Below are positions 1 to 11,248 of a stretch of DNA of 64,000 nt, one piece after another. Within the stretch, counting starts at the first letter, position 1. The number at the start of each line of letters is the position of its first letter. Both the position numbers and the translations under genes were made by a program. The notes beneath the pieces were generated by a model. That model was not told where the DNA came from. It made no database searches and saw only the letters and a program-made list of their open reading frames with translations. Source of the stretch: Phanerochaete sordida (Eukaryota > Basidiomycota > Agaricomycetes > Polyporales > Phanerochaetaceae); NCBI GenBank assembly GCA_019973155.2, contig BPQB01000008.1, positions 434,001 through 498,000 on the forward strand, read 5' to 3'.

Positions 1-481
1 TGACCTCCACGAGTGCCTGATCTACTTCTGACTCGATTTTGAGTCGCTTGGACCGCCGTGGAGTCGAAGGCCCGGGTTCGAAGAGCGTCACAGACGAGCT
101 GAAAGGACTGGGCTTGCCAATAAGCTCTGTGCTGACCGCCCGCTTCATTCTCAGAGCCAGAGACTTGTAAAACGTTGCGGATATGATAGAAAGCAGGCCG
201 AAGTCCAAGCAGGTGGAGGCGGGAGAGAGGGGGCATGCAACACGAACAAGAGACAACCTCACCTAGTCACCAAGCGCCCACCGCGTCTCATTAAGCCGCG
301 GACCGCGGCGCGCGTCCCGAACACCGAGCTTTGGACAGCTGCTTGCTAAATTTCCGTCCAGCACACGAGCATGACGGCTAGCTTTTGAGAAGTAGAGAGG
401 ACAGGAAGTCACGGTCGGGCTGCTGAGCTCTGGCAGCACATGCCCTGAGCTCGGATTGTACACTGAGCCACGAACTTCAAG
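1..481. other. left-edge region without a recognised gene
   Basis: No reading frame here looks like protein and no RNA gene is seen before the tRNA at 482. It may hold the end of a gene lying to the left of the window. Confidence 0.4.
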
Positions 482-561
482 GGCGAGATGGCCGAGCGGT
501 CTAAGGCGCCAGACTAAGGATCTGGTCCGAAAGGGCGTGGGTTCGAATCCCACTCTCGTCA
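482..561 (+). tRNA. tRNA-Leu (anticodon AAG)
   Basis: A cloverleaf can be drawn. The acceptor stem pairs 482-488 with 554-560 (one G-U pair), the discriminator base is A561, the D arm begins GCCGAG, the anticodon stem CCAGA/TCTGG encloses a seven-base loop with AAG, a long variable arm typical of class II tRNAs follows, and the T arm is GTGGG-TTCGAAT-CCCAC. There is no intron. It decodes the Leu codon CUU (and CUC if A34 becomes inosine). Confidence 0.95.
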
Positions 562-675
562 TACCTTTTACTTTTCCTCCGTTGCAGGCGAGTGTACACA
601 GTTTGTTTTTCGCTCGAAGATACGCAGAAATTATGCTGGGTCCGTGATCTAGGAGGTCTGTCGAAAACATATTAT

Positions 676-1318
676 CTACGTGCTCGACTGCCCCTTCGGC
701 CTTTGCTCTTCGAAGTAGATCAAGGTTATCACAATAAGATCGAGCATGTGGAGGACGGATGCATCCACTTTTAGCCCAGCCTGCATGCCGGTGAAGATAC
801 TCCACGCCCCTACGTTAACAACCGTCTTTCCTAGCTGCACATCTTCAAGCTGCAGATAAATATCTTGTCAAAGCCGCTCGGCATGTCAACTCAGAACGAG
901 AAGCTCACATAACACGACTCCGAGAAAGCCTTGCTTGTCTTCCATTTATAGGATTTCCTGTCGGACCCTACGAACGAGCGGGAGCTTGGAAGCTAGTGTG
1001 AGAGTGGGAGGCCAATATATTCATAGCGACTTACTTGCTGAAGATGCTAGTCTTGCTGAGAAATGCGTCCAGATCTGGAATCGTCTGGCCATTGTACTCG
1101 AGCCAAGTCGGTTCCAGGCGGTGCCAATGAATCTTGGCGAGCTCTTGTACGCCTGCGGTGGTCGACCGGTGGGCGCCACCGCTGACGCTATGCTTTGACA
1201 CAGTTGTCACGCGGCTCCATGGCTTGAAAGGGGTGGACGTCGAGTACAAGACATTGCCATCCGTCGTCAGCACATTCGTGTTTGTGGGGTTGTTTCCCCG
1301 CGACAGAATGAGCTCCAT
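676..1318 (-). CDS. DUF6593 family protein, copy A
   Basis: Three exons (1035-1318, 909-984, 676-849) encode 177 aa. The protein starts MELILSRGNNPTNT and keeps the family landmarks: a VLYSTSTPF strand near residue 25, an IHWHRL segment around residue 65, SYKWK in the short second exon, and a hydrophobic C-terminal helix preceded by VDASVLHMLDL. DUF6593 proteins are small Agaricomycete proteins of unknown function. Intron 1 is phase 2 and intron 2 phase 0, exactly as in the six other complete copies in this window. The first acceptor (CCAAG) is a weak site but is the one that preserves the family reading frame. Confidence 0.8.
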
Positions 1319-1909
1319 GCCAGGGTACAAGGAGGAGATAAAGGGCTTGACATCTCGCGGACAGGTACATAAGCACAGTTCTATGTATGAACAGCGTGCG
1401 AGCACGAGGCTTGTAATTGGCAGATGCAGATGCGCTCTACCCCGCCTCGCACTGCCATCGTCAGGGCATTGAAGGGGGTACCGGCGCGGTACGCAGTAGG
1501 TTCTTCCTACGGATCACAATAATGAATTCAACGCCGTTGGTATCACTCGAGTATCATGTTCAAGTTGTTAGGCAGTGACACACTGACTGACTATAAGACT
1601 CAGCACACTCCTGCTTGTTGTAACTTTCGAGACAAGCTTGAATGGCTTCACGTAAGGATATGCGTGCAATAACGTCTGAAGACCCAGATTACAGTTGTGG
1701 AGTTGGACTTTACCAGTGAAGGGCCTGGTGCCAAACGAAGATTGAGTCGGGCCCCGGTATCTGCAGACAAGGTACTTATCCCTTGTAACCTCTCTTAGTG
1801 AGATGATTATCAGTCTATGTAGTACGCATACATTGTGTACACTGTACACAGTGTACATACTGTGCGTGTTGGACGCGCCTAGGACGCGGTAGGAAAAAAA
1901 TGTAACCAC
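1319..1909. other. intergenic region
   Basis: Lies between DUF6593 copy A and tRNA-Arg. Apart from the GTAC-rich palindromic tract at 1834-1857 I see no gene. Confidence 0.5.
1834..1857. repeat. GTAC-rich palindromic tract
   Basis: Three GTAC cores lie close together. TGTACAC at 1843-1849 and GTGTACA at 1851-1857 form a perfect inverted repeat around A1850. It sits about 50 bp beyond the 3' end of the tRNA-Arg gene. Function unknown; a chance palindrome is possible. Confidence 0.45.
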
Positions 1910-1995
1910 TACCGACGACGGGACTCGAACCCGCAATCTTCGCCTATTCCTTGCAGAGTAGGAAAGCGACGCCCTAGCCATTGAGCCACGACGGC
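1910..1995 (-). tRNA. tRNA-Arg (anticodon CCT) with 13-nt intron
   Basis: Read on the minus strand the gene has a D arm GCTC...GGGC, an anticodon stem TCGCT/GGCGA and a T arm GCGGG-TTCGAGT-CCCGT. The anticodon CCT (plus-strand 1960-1962) reads the Arg codon AGG. A 13-nt intron (1946-1958) separates positions 37 and 38, the standard eukaryotic site. One T-T mismatch is present in the acceptor stem, so a slightly reduced-quality or edited stem is possible. Confidence 0.85.
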
Positions 1996-2449
1996 GTTAC
2001 CTTTGTGTCAGTTAGAGACATTACCTCAGCGGTAATGCAAGTATCTCGCTACCGCCTCGAAACCCTCGCCACGGTCACCCTTCGGACTTGTACTGTCATC
2101 GCTGTTCGTCGTAGAGACACGACTCATGCACGAGGTTCGCGTGCGCCACCTTGATACTCACTTGAGACTGCCCGTCTCCGATCCTTCCTCCGATGTGTCG
2201 TCATAGGCTCTCGCACACAGAAACTCCGTGACCCCGATGCGGGCTAATGCAATAAATGGCTGTGGCGAGCGTTTGGCCACCGGATTACGCAGTGACTGCG
2301 AACGCCGCATTGTTCGCTTGGTCTCGATGCCGATGATGGCGGTGGGGTCGGCGCGCCAGCCCTGCAGCACATCGCGCCCGTGTGTCCTTCTTTAATAAGT
2401 CTTAAGGCCGGGGGCGAGGACGAAGCCCCCACAAGCACTCTTTCACGTC
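1996..2449. other. intergenic region upstream of DUF6593 copy B
   Basis: Separates tRNA-Arg from DUF6593 copy B. It should contain both promoters. No convincing gene; a TTTAATAAG sequence about 60 bp before the ATG at 2450 could act as a TATA-like element. Confidence 0.4.
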
Positions 2450-3126
2450 ATGGAACTCGTCCTTTCACACAACAGTCCCACGAACACCGAGCTCTCGACC
2501 TCGGACGGCCGCGTGTTGTACTCGATCTCCACGCCGAACAAGTGGACAGGTCGTACAACGAAGCTGTTCAAGTATAACCTCAGCAATGGAGGGTTCAACC
2601 CGGCCGGAGGGTCGCATGAGCTCGCGCGGATACACTGGCACTCGTGGCGGCATTCCCAGCTCATATACGACGGCCAGATGATAGACTTCGATTCGTTCCT
2701 CCACACCACTCGGATGCTGAGCAAGTAAGTTCGACATTTAGACGTTGATGAAATGGGATCGACACTCACAGCCTTGGCTGAAGCTCCCGTGCCTTCGTCG
2801 GGCCCGACGGCAAGTCTTACAAGTGGACGACCACTTGGCGGTCGTGTCACGTATGTGCGTTGACTCTTCCGTCGTTTCGATGCTGACGGCGCGCGCAGCT
2901 CGTGGTGGACGAGAAGAACGGCGCGACCGTCGCTGATCTCAAGCAGAAGAATCTGCTCGGCACGAAAGCAGTCTTAGAGGTCGACGCGGCGGTCCTGCAC
3001 ATGCTCGACCTCGTTGTCATAACCTGGATTTATTTCGAGAAGAAGCGGCGAGAGGACCAGACGAACCAGGCCTCTGCTGCCGCCAGCGCAGCGGCCGCGA
3101 GCAGTGCCGCCGCCGCGACTTGCTAA
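2450..3126 (+). CDS. DUF6593 family protein, copy B
   Basis: Exons 2450-2724, 2784-2850 and 2899-3126 give 189 aa. Landmarks are MELVLSHNSPTNTE at the start, RVLYSISTPNK, RIHWHSW, the exon-2 motif FVGPDGKSYKW, and the C-terminal VLHMLDLVVITWIYFEKKRR. After this conserved helix an Ala/Ser-rich tail of about 20 residues is unique to this copy and explains its greater length. Both introns match the family positions and phases (2 and 0). The gene converges with the GH5 gene on the other strand, 317 bp apart. Biochemical role unknown. Confidence 0.85.
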
Positions 3127-3443
3127 GTAGGAGCGAGTCGGTGCTTTTCTCTCTTTCTTGCACACGGCAATACGGACATTTTCCAGACGACATATGGCCC
3201 TTCACTATCATACTGTAGAGTATATTATTTCTCTTCGCTGCGCAGCGTGTAGACGCATTCTAGGGATATCGAAGCTGGTTCCGGATATTTACAAAGTGTA
3301 CAAACAGATGCGGCTCCAGAATTACAATAGTACAGATAGGGTATGCAAGATGTCCGAAGCAAGGGCCATGGGATGCGTCGTGAGATCAGGAGACATGAGG
3401 AGACATGGAAAGAGGAACAAGATGGTAGTACATAGAGAACCGA
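3127..3443. other. intergenic region between converging genes
   Basis: Should contain the 3' ends of DUF6593 copy B and of the GH5 gene. No gene seen. Confidence 0.5.
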
Positions 3444-6172
3444 TCACAGCAAAGGGCAGCAGCTCGCCAGGATTTGCCAAAGACTGCACGTCCTCGACGA
3501 CGCCTCGGCAGCCTTGATCGCCCCGCCCGCACGGCTGATGGTGATAGTGTACGTCCGCTCGCCCTCCGACGGCGACGGCACAGGGTACCACCACTTGAGG
3601 AGCTGCCCGTCGACCGCCCACCGCCCCTCCGACACCTGCACGGAGAGCGCGAGCGGCGCGCTGGCATCCGCGCCCGCGGACTTCCAGGACGCAGACAGGT
3701 CTGAGACGGACGGCGGCCGCGAGCCGGGGTCGAGCGCGACGGGCGTCGCAGAGCGCGAGCGGTCCGTGTACGGCTCGGCGGTCTGCTCGCCGGCGTAGCG
3801 GGCGACGACGCGGTCGCTCGCGAAGTGCACGAGCGGCACGAAGATCTCCGTGGCGAGCGCCCCGTCCGCGTCGGGCCCGCCGGGCGTGAGTGTCGAGGAG
3901 TCGCCCGACGAGGAGGACGGCCGTGACGCGGCGAGAGCTTCGGGGCGGGGCAGATCCTCCGGGCGGACGCGCACGGTGAGCTTGAAAGTCGCTTTGTTGA
4001 TGTCGAACTGGATGTCGACAGGGATGCCGACGGTGGCGCGGGGATAGGGACGGCAGAAGGCCTTCACGGCGCGAGCACCGTCGGTGAGGAAATCGTAAGC
4101 GTTCTCCCAAGGCTCAAGCGAGCTGATGACGTTTGGCTTCGCCTCAGTGTTAGGGCTCAGCGTCGTCAGCGTGAGCGTGGACTGGTCGGAAGTGTAGTTC
4201 CTTGCTATTTGCTGGGGCGGGGCTCTGTCTAAGAGCCGCGCCGACGAGGATTCGCTTGCCTGCATCTGGTACTCCTCCTTCACCTTCAGGTCGTCGGGAC
4301 TCCAGATGCTCAAGTCTTCAAGGTTCCAGCCGTCGCCCCACATGTGCGAGTTGTCAGGGCAATACGTCCAGATCGTGAAGCTCAAAGCGTTTGACCCGTC
4401 AGTGGCGTTCAGGCTGGCGTCGAGAGCCTTCTGTTGGTTGCTGTAGTCGCCTTTATACTTCCCGTCGTCGGTGTAGCCGTAGGAGCGCTTCTTGTCCAAG
4501 TCGTACGGGATGCCGATTTCGCCGATAATGGTAGGATATGCCCCGAGGATCTTGCAGTCGTCCTTCAAGACTGCAAACTGTTCCTGGAACGACTTGCGTA
4601 TCGCGCGCTCGCCGATCTTGACAGCCTGGATGGGTGATTTGTACTTGCCTCGCAGAACTCCCAAAGCGTCGGCGTTAAACCAATGCCAGTGCCGGTTGAT
4701 GAGGGTAAGGCCGTCGTAGTAGTGTGTGGAGTAGCAGCAACGACCCTTCAGGTCCTGCTCGGAGATGGGTGGAGGGGGCGCGAACACAGGAGGGGCAACG
4801 AAGAGGATGGCTTCGGGATGTGACTTTCGCACGCGCGCTGCGAACGCTTGCCAATGCGGTCGCCAATAATCCTCGAGGTAAACCACTTCGCGGTCGGTAT
4901 CGGATGGAGATGTCTTGAAGTAGTCGGGCACAATCACGTATCCAGATTCGACGTCCCAGACACCGTGCAGCGCCCAGATGCATATGCCGAGAAGCCAGCC
5001 CGGATCGCGCCTCCAGCCCCACTTCGGATGGACGCCGTCCGGTTCTGTCTCGGGATCCGCCCACATCTTGTAGCCATGAGGGTCGACGGTGACTGTCCCA
5101 TCCCGACTGGGACCGAACGCGCCAAAGGTCCAGTTATCCACCGTCTGCTTCTGGCCCATCCCTAGACGCATGGACTGCGCTGGGGTCGGGAACGTACCCT
5201 TCTTGAGAGTCGAGGTCTGCTCGGAAGGGTATGCGTTGAGGTCCGGGTAGCCGCAGAAGCCCTCGAAAGGCTCGTTCATGCTGTCCCAGCCAATGACGCA
5301 TTCATCGAGCAAGTCGCCGGCGTCGCGGATGCGATCCGCGAGCTCGCCCATAGCGTCGATGTAGTGTGACTGAAGGTAGTCTTGGATGTTGACACCGTCG
5401 ATGACGCACTTCGGAGCGAAGTCTCGGCCAGCGAAGAACAAGGTGAAGAGAGTCTGGGCCGCAAGCCGGCCATAATTAGTGCTCCAGATCATGGCCGGAA
5501 GCTTGGCCGGGTCGGGCTCTGCAGGAGTGGGGTATTCGCAGTGCACAATGGCAGCTTGGGTAGCAGTGAAGTTCCTCGGGTCAATGCCGCATGCTGGCAG
5601 AGTCCAGTAGGGTGCTCCTGATCCACCGGAGAAGCGCGACCACTACATGGCGGTCAGAGCGAGCGACACGGTTATAGGCGGCCTACGCACGATGTCCTGA
5701 TGTGGGTCCATGTATACCCGGAAGCCATACTCTTTGCATTTTCGTAAGACGCGTACAACGTAATCCATGAAGTCGTAATCGTACTGTCCACTGGCAAAGC
5801 GTGAGCGAGCATTTGCGTCAAGATGATGATAACTTACGGCCCCGCATGTTCTAGCGACTCCCATGTGACAACGTATCGTAGCATATTGAAGCCCCAGCCT
5901 TTGAGCCGGGAGAGGTGCACGTCGGCAGAGCCGTCGTCGAGATTGAGAGGTCGGTTGATGAAGCTCTCCGTCCCCTCTTCGGCTGATTCCCAAAACCCAT
6001 TAAGCATCTGCGACTGTCTTCCATCTGGTGCTTTACTGGAGCCTGAGAGATTCACGCCTCGCAGAAGAAGAGAACGGCCAGCGTTATCCACGAAGTGTGT
6101 GTCGGTGGTATGAATGAAGTATGGCGGCGCGGGCTGACCCGTCGCCGGGGAGACGGACGGTACTCGCGGCAT
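3444..6172 (-). CDS. glycoside hydrolase GH5 subfamily 12 (steryl-glucosidase / glucocerebrosidase type)
   Basis: Three exons (5838-6172, 5691-5790, 3444-5642) encode 877 aa. The N-terminal half is a GH5 barrel with HFVDNAGRSLLLRGVNLSG near residue 25, DPHQDIWSRFSGGSGAPYW at the exon 2/3 junction, the acid/base Glu in DSMNEPFEG (around residue 268) and the nucleophile Glu in IGEIGIPYD (around residue 519). A beta-rich C-terminal domain follows, as in the family. Characterised fungal GH5_12 members such as Cryptococcus EGCrP1 and EGCrP2 hydrolyse glucosylceramide or ergosteryl glucoside; which substrate applies here cannot be read from sequence. No signal peptide is visible, which fits an intracellular or vacuolar lipid-glucoside hydrolase. 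Confidence 0.85.
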
Positions 6173-6395
6173 CGTGTTTAGGTTACTGGAAGACCAGAGT
6201 CAGATGACCGGTAGCTGCCAGCGTCGTCGTTTGTGACAGTATGGAGGAGGAGGAGAAGGACGATTGAGCGAAAGGGAACCGCTCTGGCAGTAGGAAGTCG
6301 TTCGACCCCGCAGGACCCCGCAGCTCTCGCGAAACTGACGCGGGGTGAAGCGACGAACCGCTGGCTATGTCATCGCTCGTGGAGCCACCTTGCAC

Positions 6396-6485
6396 GGGGC
6401 CATGGCGCAACGGTAGCGCGTCTGATTCCAGCCAGCGTCTCGTTGAGCTTCCAGAAGGTTGAGTGTTCAAGTCACTCTGGCCTCA
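6396..6485 (+). tRNA. tRNA-Trp (anticodon CCA) with 18-nt intron
   Basis: The acceptor stem GGGGCCA pairs with TGGCCTC (one G-U). The D stem is GCGC/GCGC and the T arm GAGTG-TTCAAGT-CACTC. The anticodon CCA is at 6428-6430, and an intron of about 18 nt (6432-6449) lies one base 3' of it. The anticodon stem TCTGA/CCAGA contains one A-C mismatch next to the loop. Confidence 0.88.
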
Positions 6486-6852
6486 TATTTTTGCTGCTGT
6501 TCAGGATCTCTATCGTAGTGTTTTGGTTTGAAAAGAGAGGCAGCTCTAGAGCTTAGTCGGGACCCGGGGCACAGCAGCAACGACAGCGAACCTTCTTCGT
6601 GGTCAAGGCATGCTACAGTAGGTCGGACTCGAACATTGTCAGACGCCTGATCACGTGGCCGTCGCGTTGAGCGTGAGACGGCCCAGCGCGGCTTGGAACG
6701 CGCCCCATCCCCCACTTCCGCTCTTCGCATTCTTTGAACACGACATACCATTCACTCGGCCTGTCGTGGGCCCTCACAGCTGTAATCACATCCATTCTTC
6801 GCATTCCACTAGCTGGCTAGGCTGGCGAGCGGCATAGGGGGCGATAGCGGAC
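6486..6852. other. intergenic region
   Basis: Between tRNA-Trp and the Rap1-like gene; presumably the promoter of the latter. No gene seen. Confidence 0.45.
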
Positions 6853-9800
6853 ATGGATGACTACTATAGCGATAAACGGTGAGTATTGTGCGAGGTCATA
6901 CACCGTACGGAACCACATCGCTCATATTGAATTCAAGATGCCGGAGCTGGCTGTCTCAGTTCTTTGCAAAATACGATCCAGACGGGACAGCCCGCCGCGA
7001 ACGTTTGATATACGAGGAACTTGCGGGGAACGACGTCGAAGCTGTGTGTGCCCGCATATCTGTCCGTCCTGGGGGGCGTTCGGATCCTTGGCCGTGGAGA
7101 AAGTGCAAGACAGCAGAAGAATGGCACGAATTCTACTTGGACAACGAGGACTTCATCGACAATAAAGCTGCCGAGTTCCAGAGAGATTGGGCACGGCCAG
7201 CCGCTGCCCCTAAACCTGGACCGTCCAAACCGCGAATTGCATCGAAGCCTCTCTCTTCCCCACGTAAAACGAAAACCTCAGCTTCGAGACAGCGAGTCCT
7301 ATTCGACGCAGATGACGACTATAACCTCATGCAGTATCTTGCAATCGAATGCCCAAGAGTCAAGGGTCGCATGAGTGTCAACACGTACAATAAACTTGTC
7401 GACAATGTACGTATCGTATTCAAAAACGTCTTTTACTCTTCTTTCTAAGAACTGCCGTAGCTCGAAGATCGATGGCCATGGGCAAGGCGCCATCCGCCAG
7501 AAGGGTGGCGCGAACGCTACAGGAAGCGCACCAATACTTTCGACCCTTGGATCAAGCAACATCAAGAGAAGCTGGGTATAGATCCCACCGGTAAGCCGCG
7601 TCCGGATTTGTGGGACGAAGTCGAGCAGCGGGACAACTCTCAAGGCAGACGAAAGGAAGCTCCGAAGCCACCATCTAAGCCCAGGCCATCTCAAGCCAAA
7701 CCGGCCCAGCGACCTCCGAAGCCGTCGTCCTCGCAGAATCGTCCACCTCCGGCCACTCCGAGGAGAAAGCCCGCGCCGAAACGTCCACGAGAGAGCGAGA
7801 GCGAGACGGAGGCAGAAGAACCTGCGTCGCCGATACGTGCTCGAGCGAAGGGTAAAGCACGGGCTGTCGCGCAGGAAGAGGAGGAGGAGGAATCACAGCG
7901 GGATGGGCGAGGTGACGAGCTACCCGTGGTACGCGAGGCGGAGGGGGAGGGGGAAGAGGATGGGATGGACACGCAGGAGGCCGTTCAGTTGGAGCCTCAA
8001 GTCGCGAATAGGCCAGCCTCTCCACCAGTGCAAGGCGTCCAGCTCAATGTCCAGGAAGACGGAGACGTGGAGATGGTGGATGCGGATGAGGAGATTGATG
8101 AACTCGAATCGACGCCCGCTCACCAAGCCCAAGATGAAGTCAAACAAGAGCCGGCGGAGGCGTATGTTCCATCTACGCAGCTTGTTCGCGAATTCGATGA
8201 ACTTCAAGAGAGGCAAGCGGAACACCAAGTCGAAAACGCGTCGCCTCAGCAGTCAGAGACCCAGGATGCCCAGGAAACTGAAGATTTGCTCGCAGGCTCC
8301 GACACACAGGCGGCGAACGACATGAACGATATGGAAATTGCGGAACAGGAGGTTGACGAACTTGTGTCAGATGAGGAGCAGTAAGTTGCGTCGCAGCGCT
8401 CTCCGTTCTATCCTGATCGTGGCTGGCACAGACCCGGCGACCCTAAAGCCCACGCTTCGCAGCCATATCCAAAACAGGCGCCACAAGCCAGTCCAAGGGT
8501 TGTAGTCCAAGAACCAACCCCACCCACGAGCGATAGCATGGAACTACCAGTCAACGCCTCCGTCGAGACATCCGCCAATGCTTCACGGCCGGGTTCCAGC
8601 ACAATGCATGCGCGCCCTACGACCACTGTGCCGCGCAAACGCACTCGCGACGACTTCTTCGAAGACCTCGAGTCCGAGGCGCACACGAGCACGCCGCCGC
8701 GTCCGGCAAAGCGGCGCGCGCTGCACGTCCTTGAGGAAGGCAGGTTCGGTACAACCAGTCTTCGCGAGTTGCACAAGCCCGGAACAGCTTTTAGGAACGG
8801 ACGCCGTCGCAGCGGCGTGGACGAGCTCCTGCCTGCTGCCATCGCTGAGGAGGCCGCTGGGGACGTGCGGCCAGAAGAACCGGAGTGGCCGCCAGTGTGG
8901 AACAAGCGCAAGGGGAAGGCGGTCGAGCCTGCTGTGGCCAGTCCGGCCAAGGCGGGGCCGAGTTCGAGGGTTCGCACACCGGAGCCTCCAGCAGCCGACG
9001 CTGCGGATCCTGACAGCCCGAATCCCTTCGTTGAATCTGACTTCGCGAGTAGCCCGATCAAGCCTGCGGCTCGCGGCGCTGTACGGCACGAATCTGTGGA
9101 GGTCACAGAAATCGACTCGGATGATGGCGAGTTTCCTGCGTCCCCGCTGAAGCGACCTAGCACGCGTGCAATGCCTCCACCTCCACCTCCACCGCAGGCG
9201 GGACCGTCGAGAACTCCTGCACAGACCCCCTTCCGCCCACAGCTGATCCCAAAAGGCAAACAGGGCCCCGTGCCCAGCCCAACTTCATCATCCTCGAAGG
9301 GCAAGGCACGTGCCCTCCCCGACCCGGCGCCGTCCTCGGTGAGACGACGCACCCTGCCTGACACCCTCCGTTCGACCTCCCGCAATTCCTCGCGCTCGAG
9401 CACGCAAGGTAGGAAAGCACGCTCCTCGCTCCCCGCCCCTCGCAAGGCATCGCCGCTGACGGAGGTCGGCGGCATGAAGCTCGGCGCCGACGAGCTCCAG
9501 AGTCTGGTCGAAAAGGGGATGGAAGTCACCCTCCGGGACCTCTCGGCGCGCACGGGCTTCGCGCTCGACGTCGTGCGCAACGCGTGCCGCCGCATGAACA
9601 GCTTCGCACTCGCGGAGAAGTGGCTCACCCGCATGTCGAGCGTCGTCGCGGAGCACGCGGATGAAGTCACACGCGAGGTCATGAGCGAGGCCGGCGGAAG
9701 CATGCCCGACGATGACGAAGAGGAGGGCGACGAGCGTGACGACGCGGACGAGGACGACGCTCCCGCAGACGGCCCGGACGGGTCCGGGGGAGAGAGCGAG

Positions 9801-9971
9801 GTGTATCATCCCCCGGAGGATACGCGCGCGTGGGAACTCCTCGAGAAATCGCGTGTCGAGGAGGAGGAGGCCGAGGCGCAAGAGAGCAGTCGCTCGGTTG
9901 CGTCCTCTCCGCAGCCGCAGTCGAACCGCTGGAACCGTGTACTGCGGTCTCGGGGCGAGAAGCGTCGCTGA
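6853..9971 (+). CDS. Rap1-like telomere protein with two Myb-type modules
   Basis: Exons 6853-6878, 6938-7406, 7461-8380 and 8432-9971 encode 984 aa. Two related helical modules lie at the N-terminus: residues about 10-90 (ending DPWPWRKCKTAEEW) and about 125-205 (RVLFDADDDYNLMQYL ... RWPWARRHPPEGWRERY). The second resembles the Myb domain of Rap1/TRF2-interacting telomere proteins. A long low-complexity middle rich in Pro, Ser and acidic residues follows, with several basic PKR/KGK patches. A short helical segment at about 823-900 (VTLRDLSARTGFALDVV) resembles the Rap1 C-terminal domain, and an acidic tail ends the protein. I see no BRCT domain. The start at 6853 leaves a 26-nt first exon. 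Assignment rests on pattern recognition; a general Myb-like chromatin protein is the alternative. Confidence 0.65.
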
Positions 9972-10096
9972 CAGCAGCTGCGCCGGATACTACGAATCGC
10001 GACACATTGTATCTTCATTCATCTTAGCAATCCCATATACCATAAATTCATGGGCTGTATCATACAGTTGAACATCACTTTCGGCACGACCCTCTG

Positions 10097-10732
10097 TCAC
10101 GCCGCAGAACCAACGAGTGCGCCTCCATGGTCGCGATTGGTCTTCTCCATATAAACCCAGGTGATGATGACGAGGTCAATGAAGTCCAATACCGATACGT
10201 CGACCTCCACACGAGCCTTCTTCCCCGTCAGGATGCTGCCGGGGTGGTAGGTCGCGACCCTCTTGGAGTCTGCTGTCTCGAGCTGTATGTTCGGAAAGTC
10301 AGCACAGTGGAAGCGAGGGGATGAGGCACGAAGACGCTTACATAGGGTGCGATCCCTATCTTCCACCGGTATGTCTGGCCATTCGGTGCGATGAAGGAGC
10401 GAGTGCTAGACCTCGTATCAGTTCTGATACTCAGAGTACGCTCAAGATGAGGGCGCATACTCGGTCAGCTTCCCTGTCTTTGGCAGGAACTTGTCGACCT
10501 CCAGTTTCTCGCCCTTGTAGATGATTTGAGTGGGGCCTATATAGTGCCAGTTGATCCTGGCGGTCTCGTCCATAGAGCCCTTGGCGTCCGGACCGTCGCC
10601 AATCGTGTACTTCAGGATCTTCGTGGTCTGGCCCGACAGCTTGTGTGGCGTCGACGTCGAGTAGAGCGCGACGCCATCTGGGCGGACGAACTCGGTGTTG
10701 AGGGGAGTGTTGTGCGTGAGGGTAAGGTCCAT
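10097..10732 (-). CDS. DUF6593 family protein, copy C
   Basis: Exons 10461-10732, 10342-10405 and 10097-10282 give 173 aa. It starts MDLTLTHNTPLNTEFVRPDG, contains GVALYSTSTPHKLSGQTTK, ARINWHYI, a second exon with FIAPNGQTYRWK, and ends in VDVSVLDFIDLVIITWVYME. It is much closer to copy F (21696, opposite strand) than to the other five; the two share VRPDGVALY, SGQTTKI and the EKTNRDHGG tail. The acceptor of intron 1 could be either of two AG sites three bases apart in phase; the one giving the family length was chosen. Its 3' end is 125 bp from that of the Rap1-like gene. Confidence 0.83.
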
Positions 10733-11248
10733 CCCGACGCAAGTGCAGCGTTGCCGCAGTACGTAGCTTTACTTTAAGTGCTGTACCGGTTGCAGGTTTT
10801 GCAGACACCTGCTGCGCACGTCATCGCGACTGCATGGTCATGCTAGATGCATCCGCTGCGGAATCATCAACGTGAACTTCAGCGGGAAGCTTGTGTGCAC
10901 GTTCTCGATGGCCCTAGAACGCAGTCTTGCATGCATGACATCTTCACACCGGAGACGAACGATCCGGCTGTTTTAGTCGCGAGCGCAGAAATGCCCCGGT
11001 CGAACGTACAAATTGCGGCCTTGACCCGTGGCCTGCACGGAGCAACCTGCTATCGCAGGTTGGTTCGCACCACGGCGAATCTTGACTGAATGCACAGCTT
11101 GATTAGGATTCCTACATACAAGTGCGCTGCATTATGTATGCATACGTGTATAGCTGTGGGTGTCGTGATGTTCGTCGTAATGGACGATCAGTCTAGCGAT
11201 TTGTCATAGCACCATAGAGCTTTCTTGAGAGCCCCAAGAAAGTCCTCT
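10733..11248. other. intergenic region
   Basis: Lies between DUF6593 copy C and the 3' end of ATG15, both on the minus strand. No convincing gene. Confidence 0.45.

Noticed and set aside
8408..9703. 431-codon open frame antisense to the Rap1-like gene
   Set aside because: Composition shadow of a GC-rich exon; no protein-like pattern or start context.
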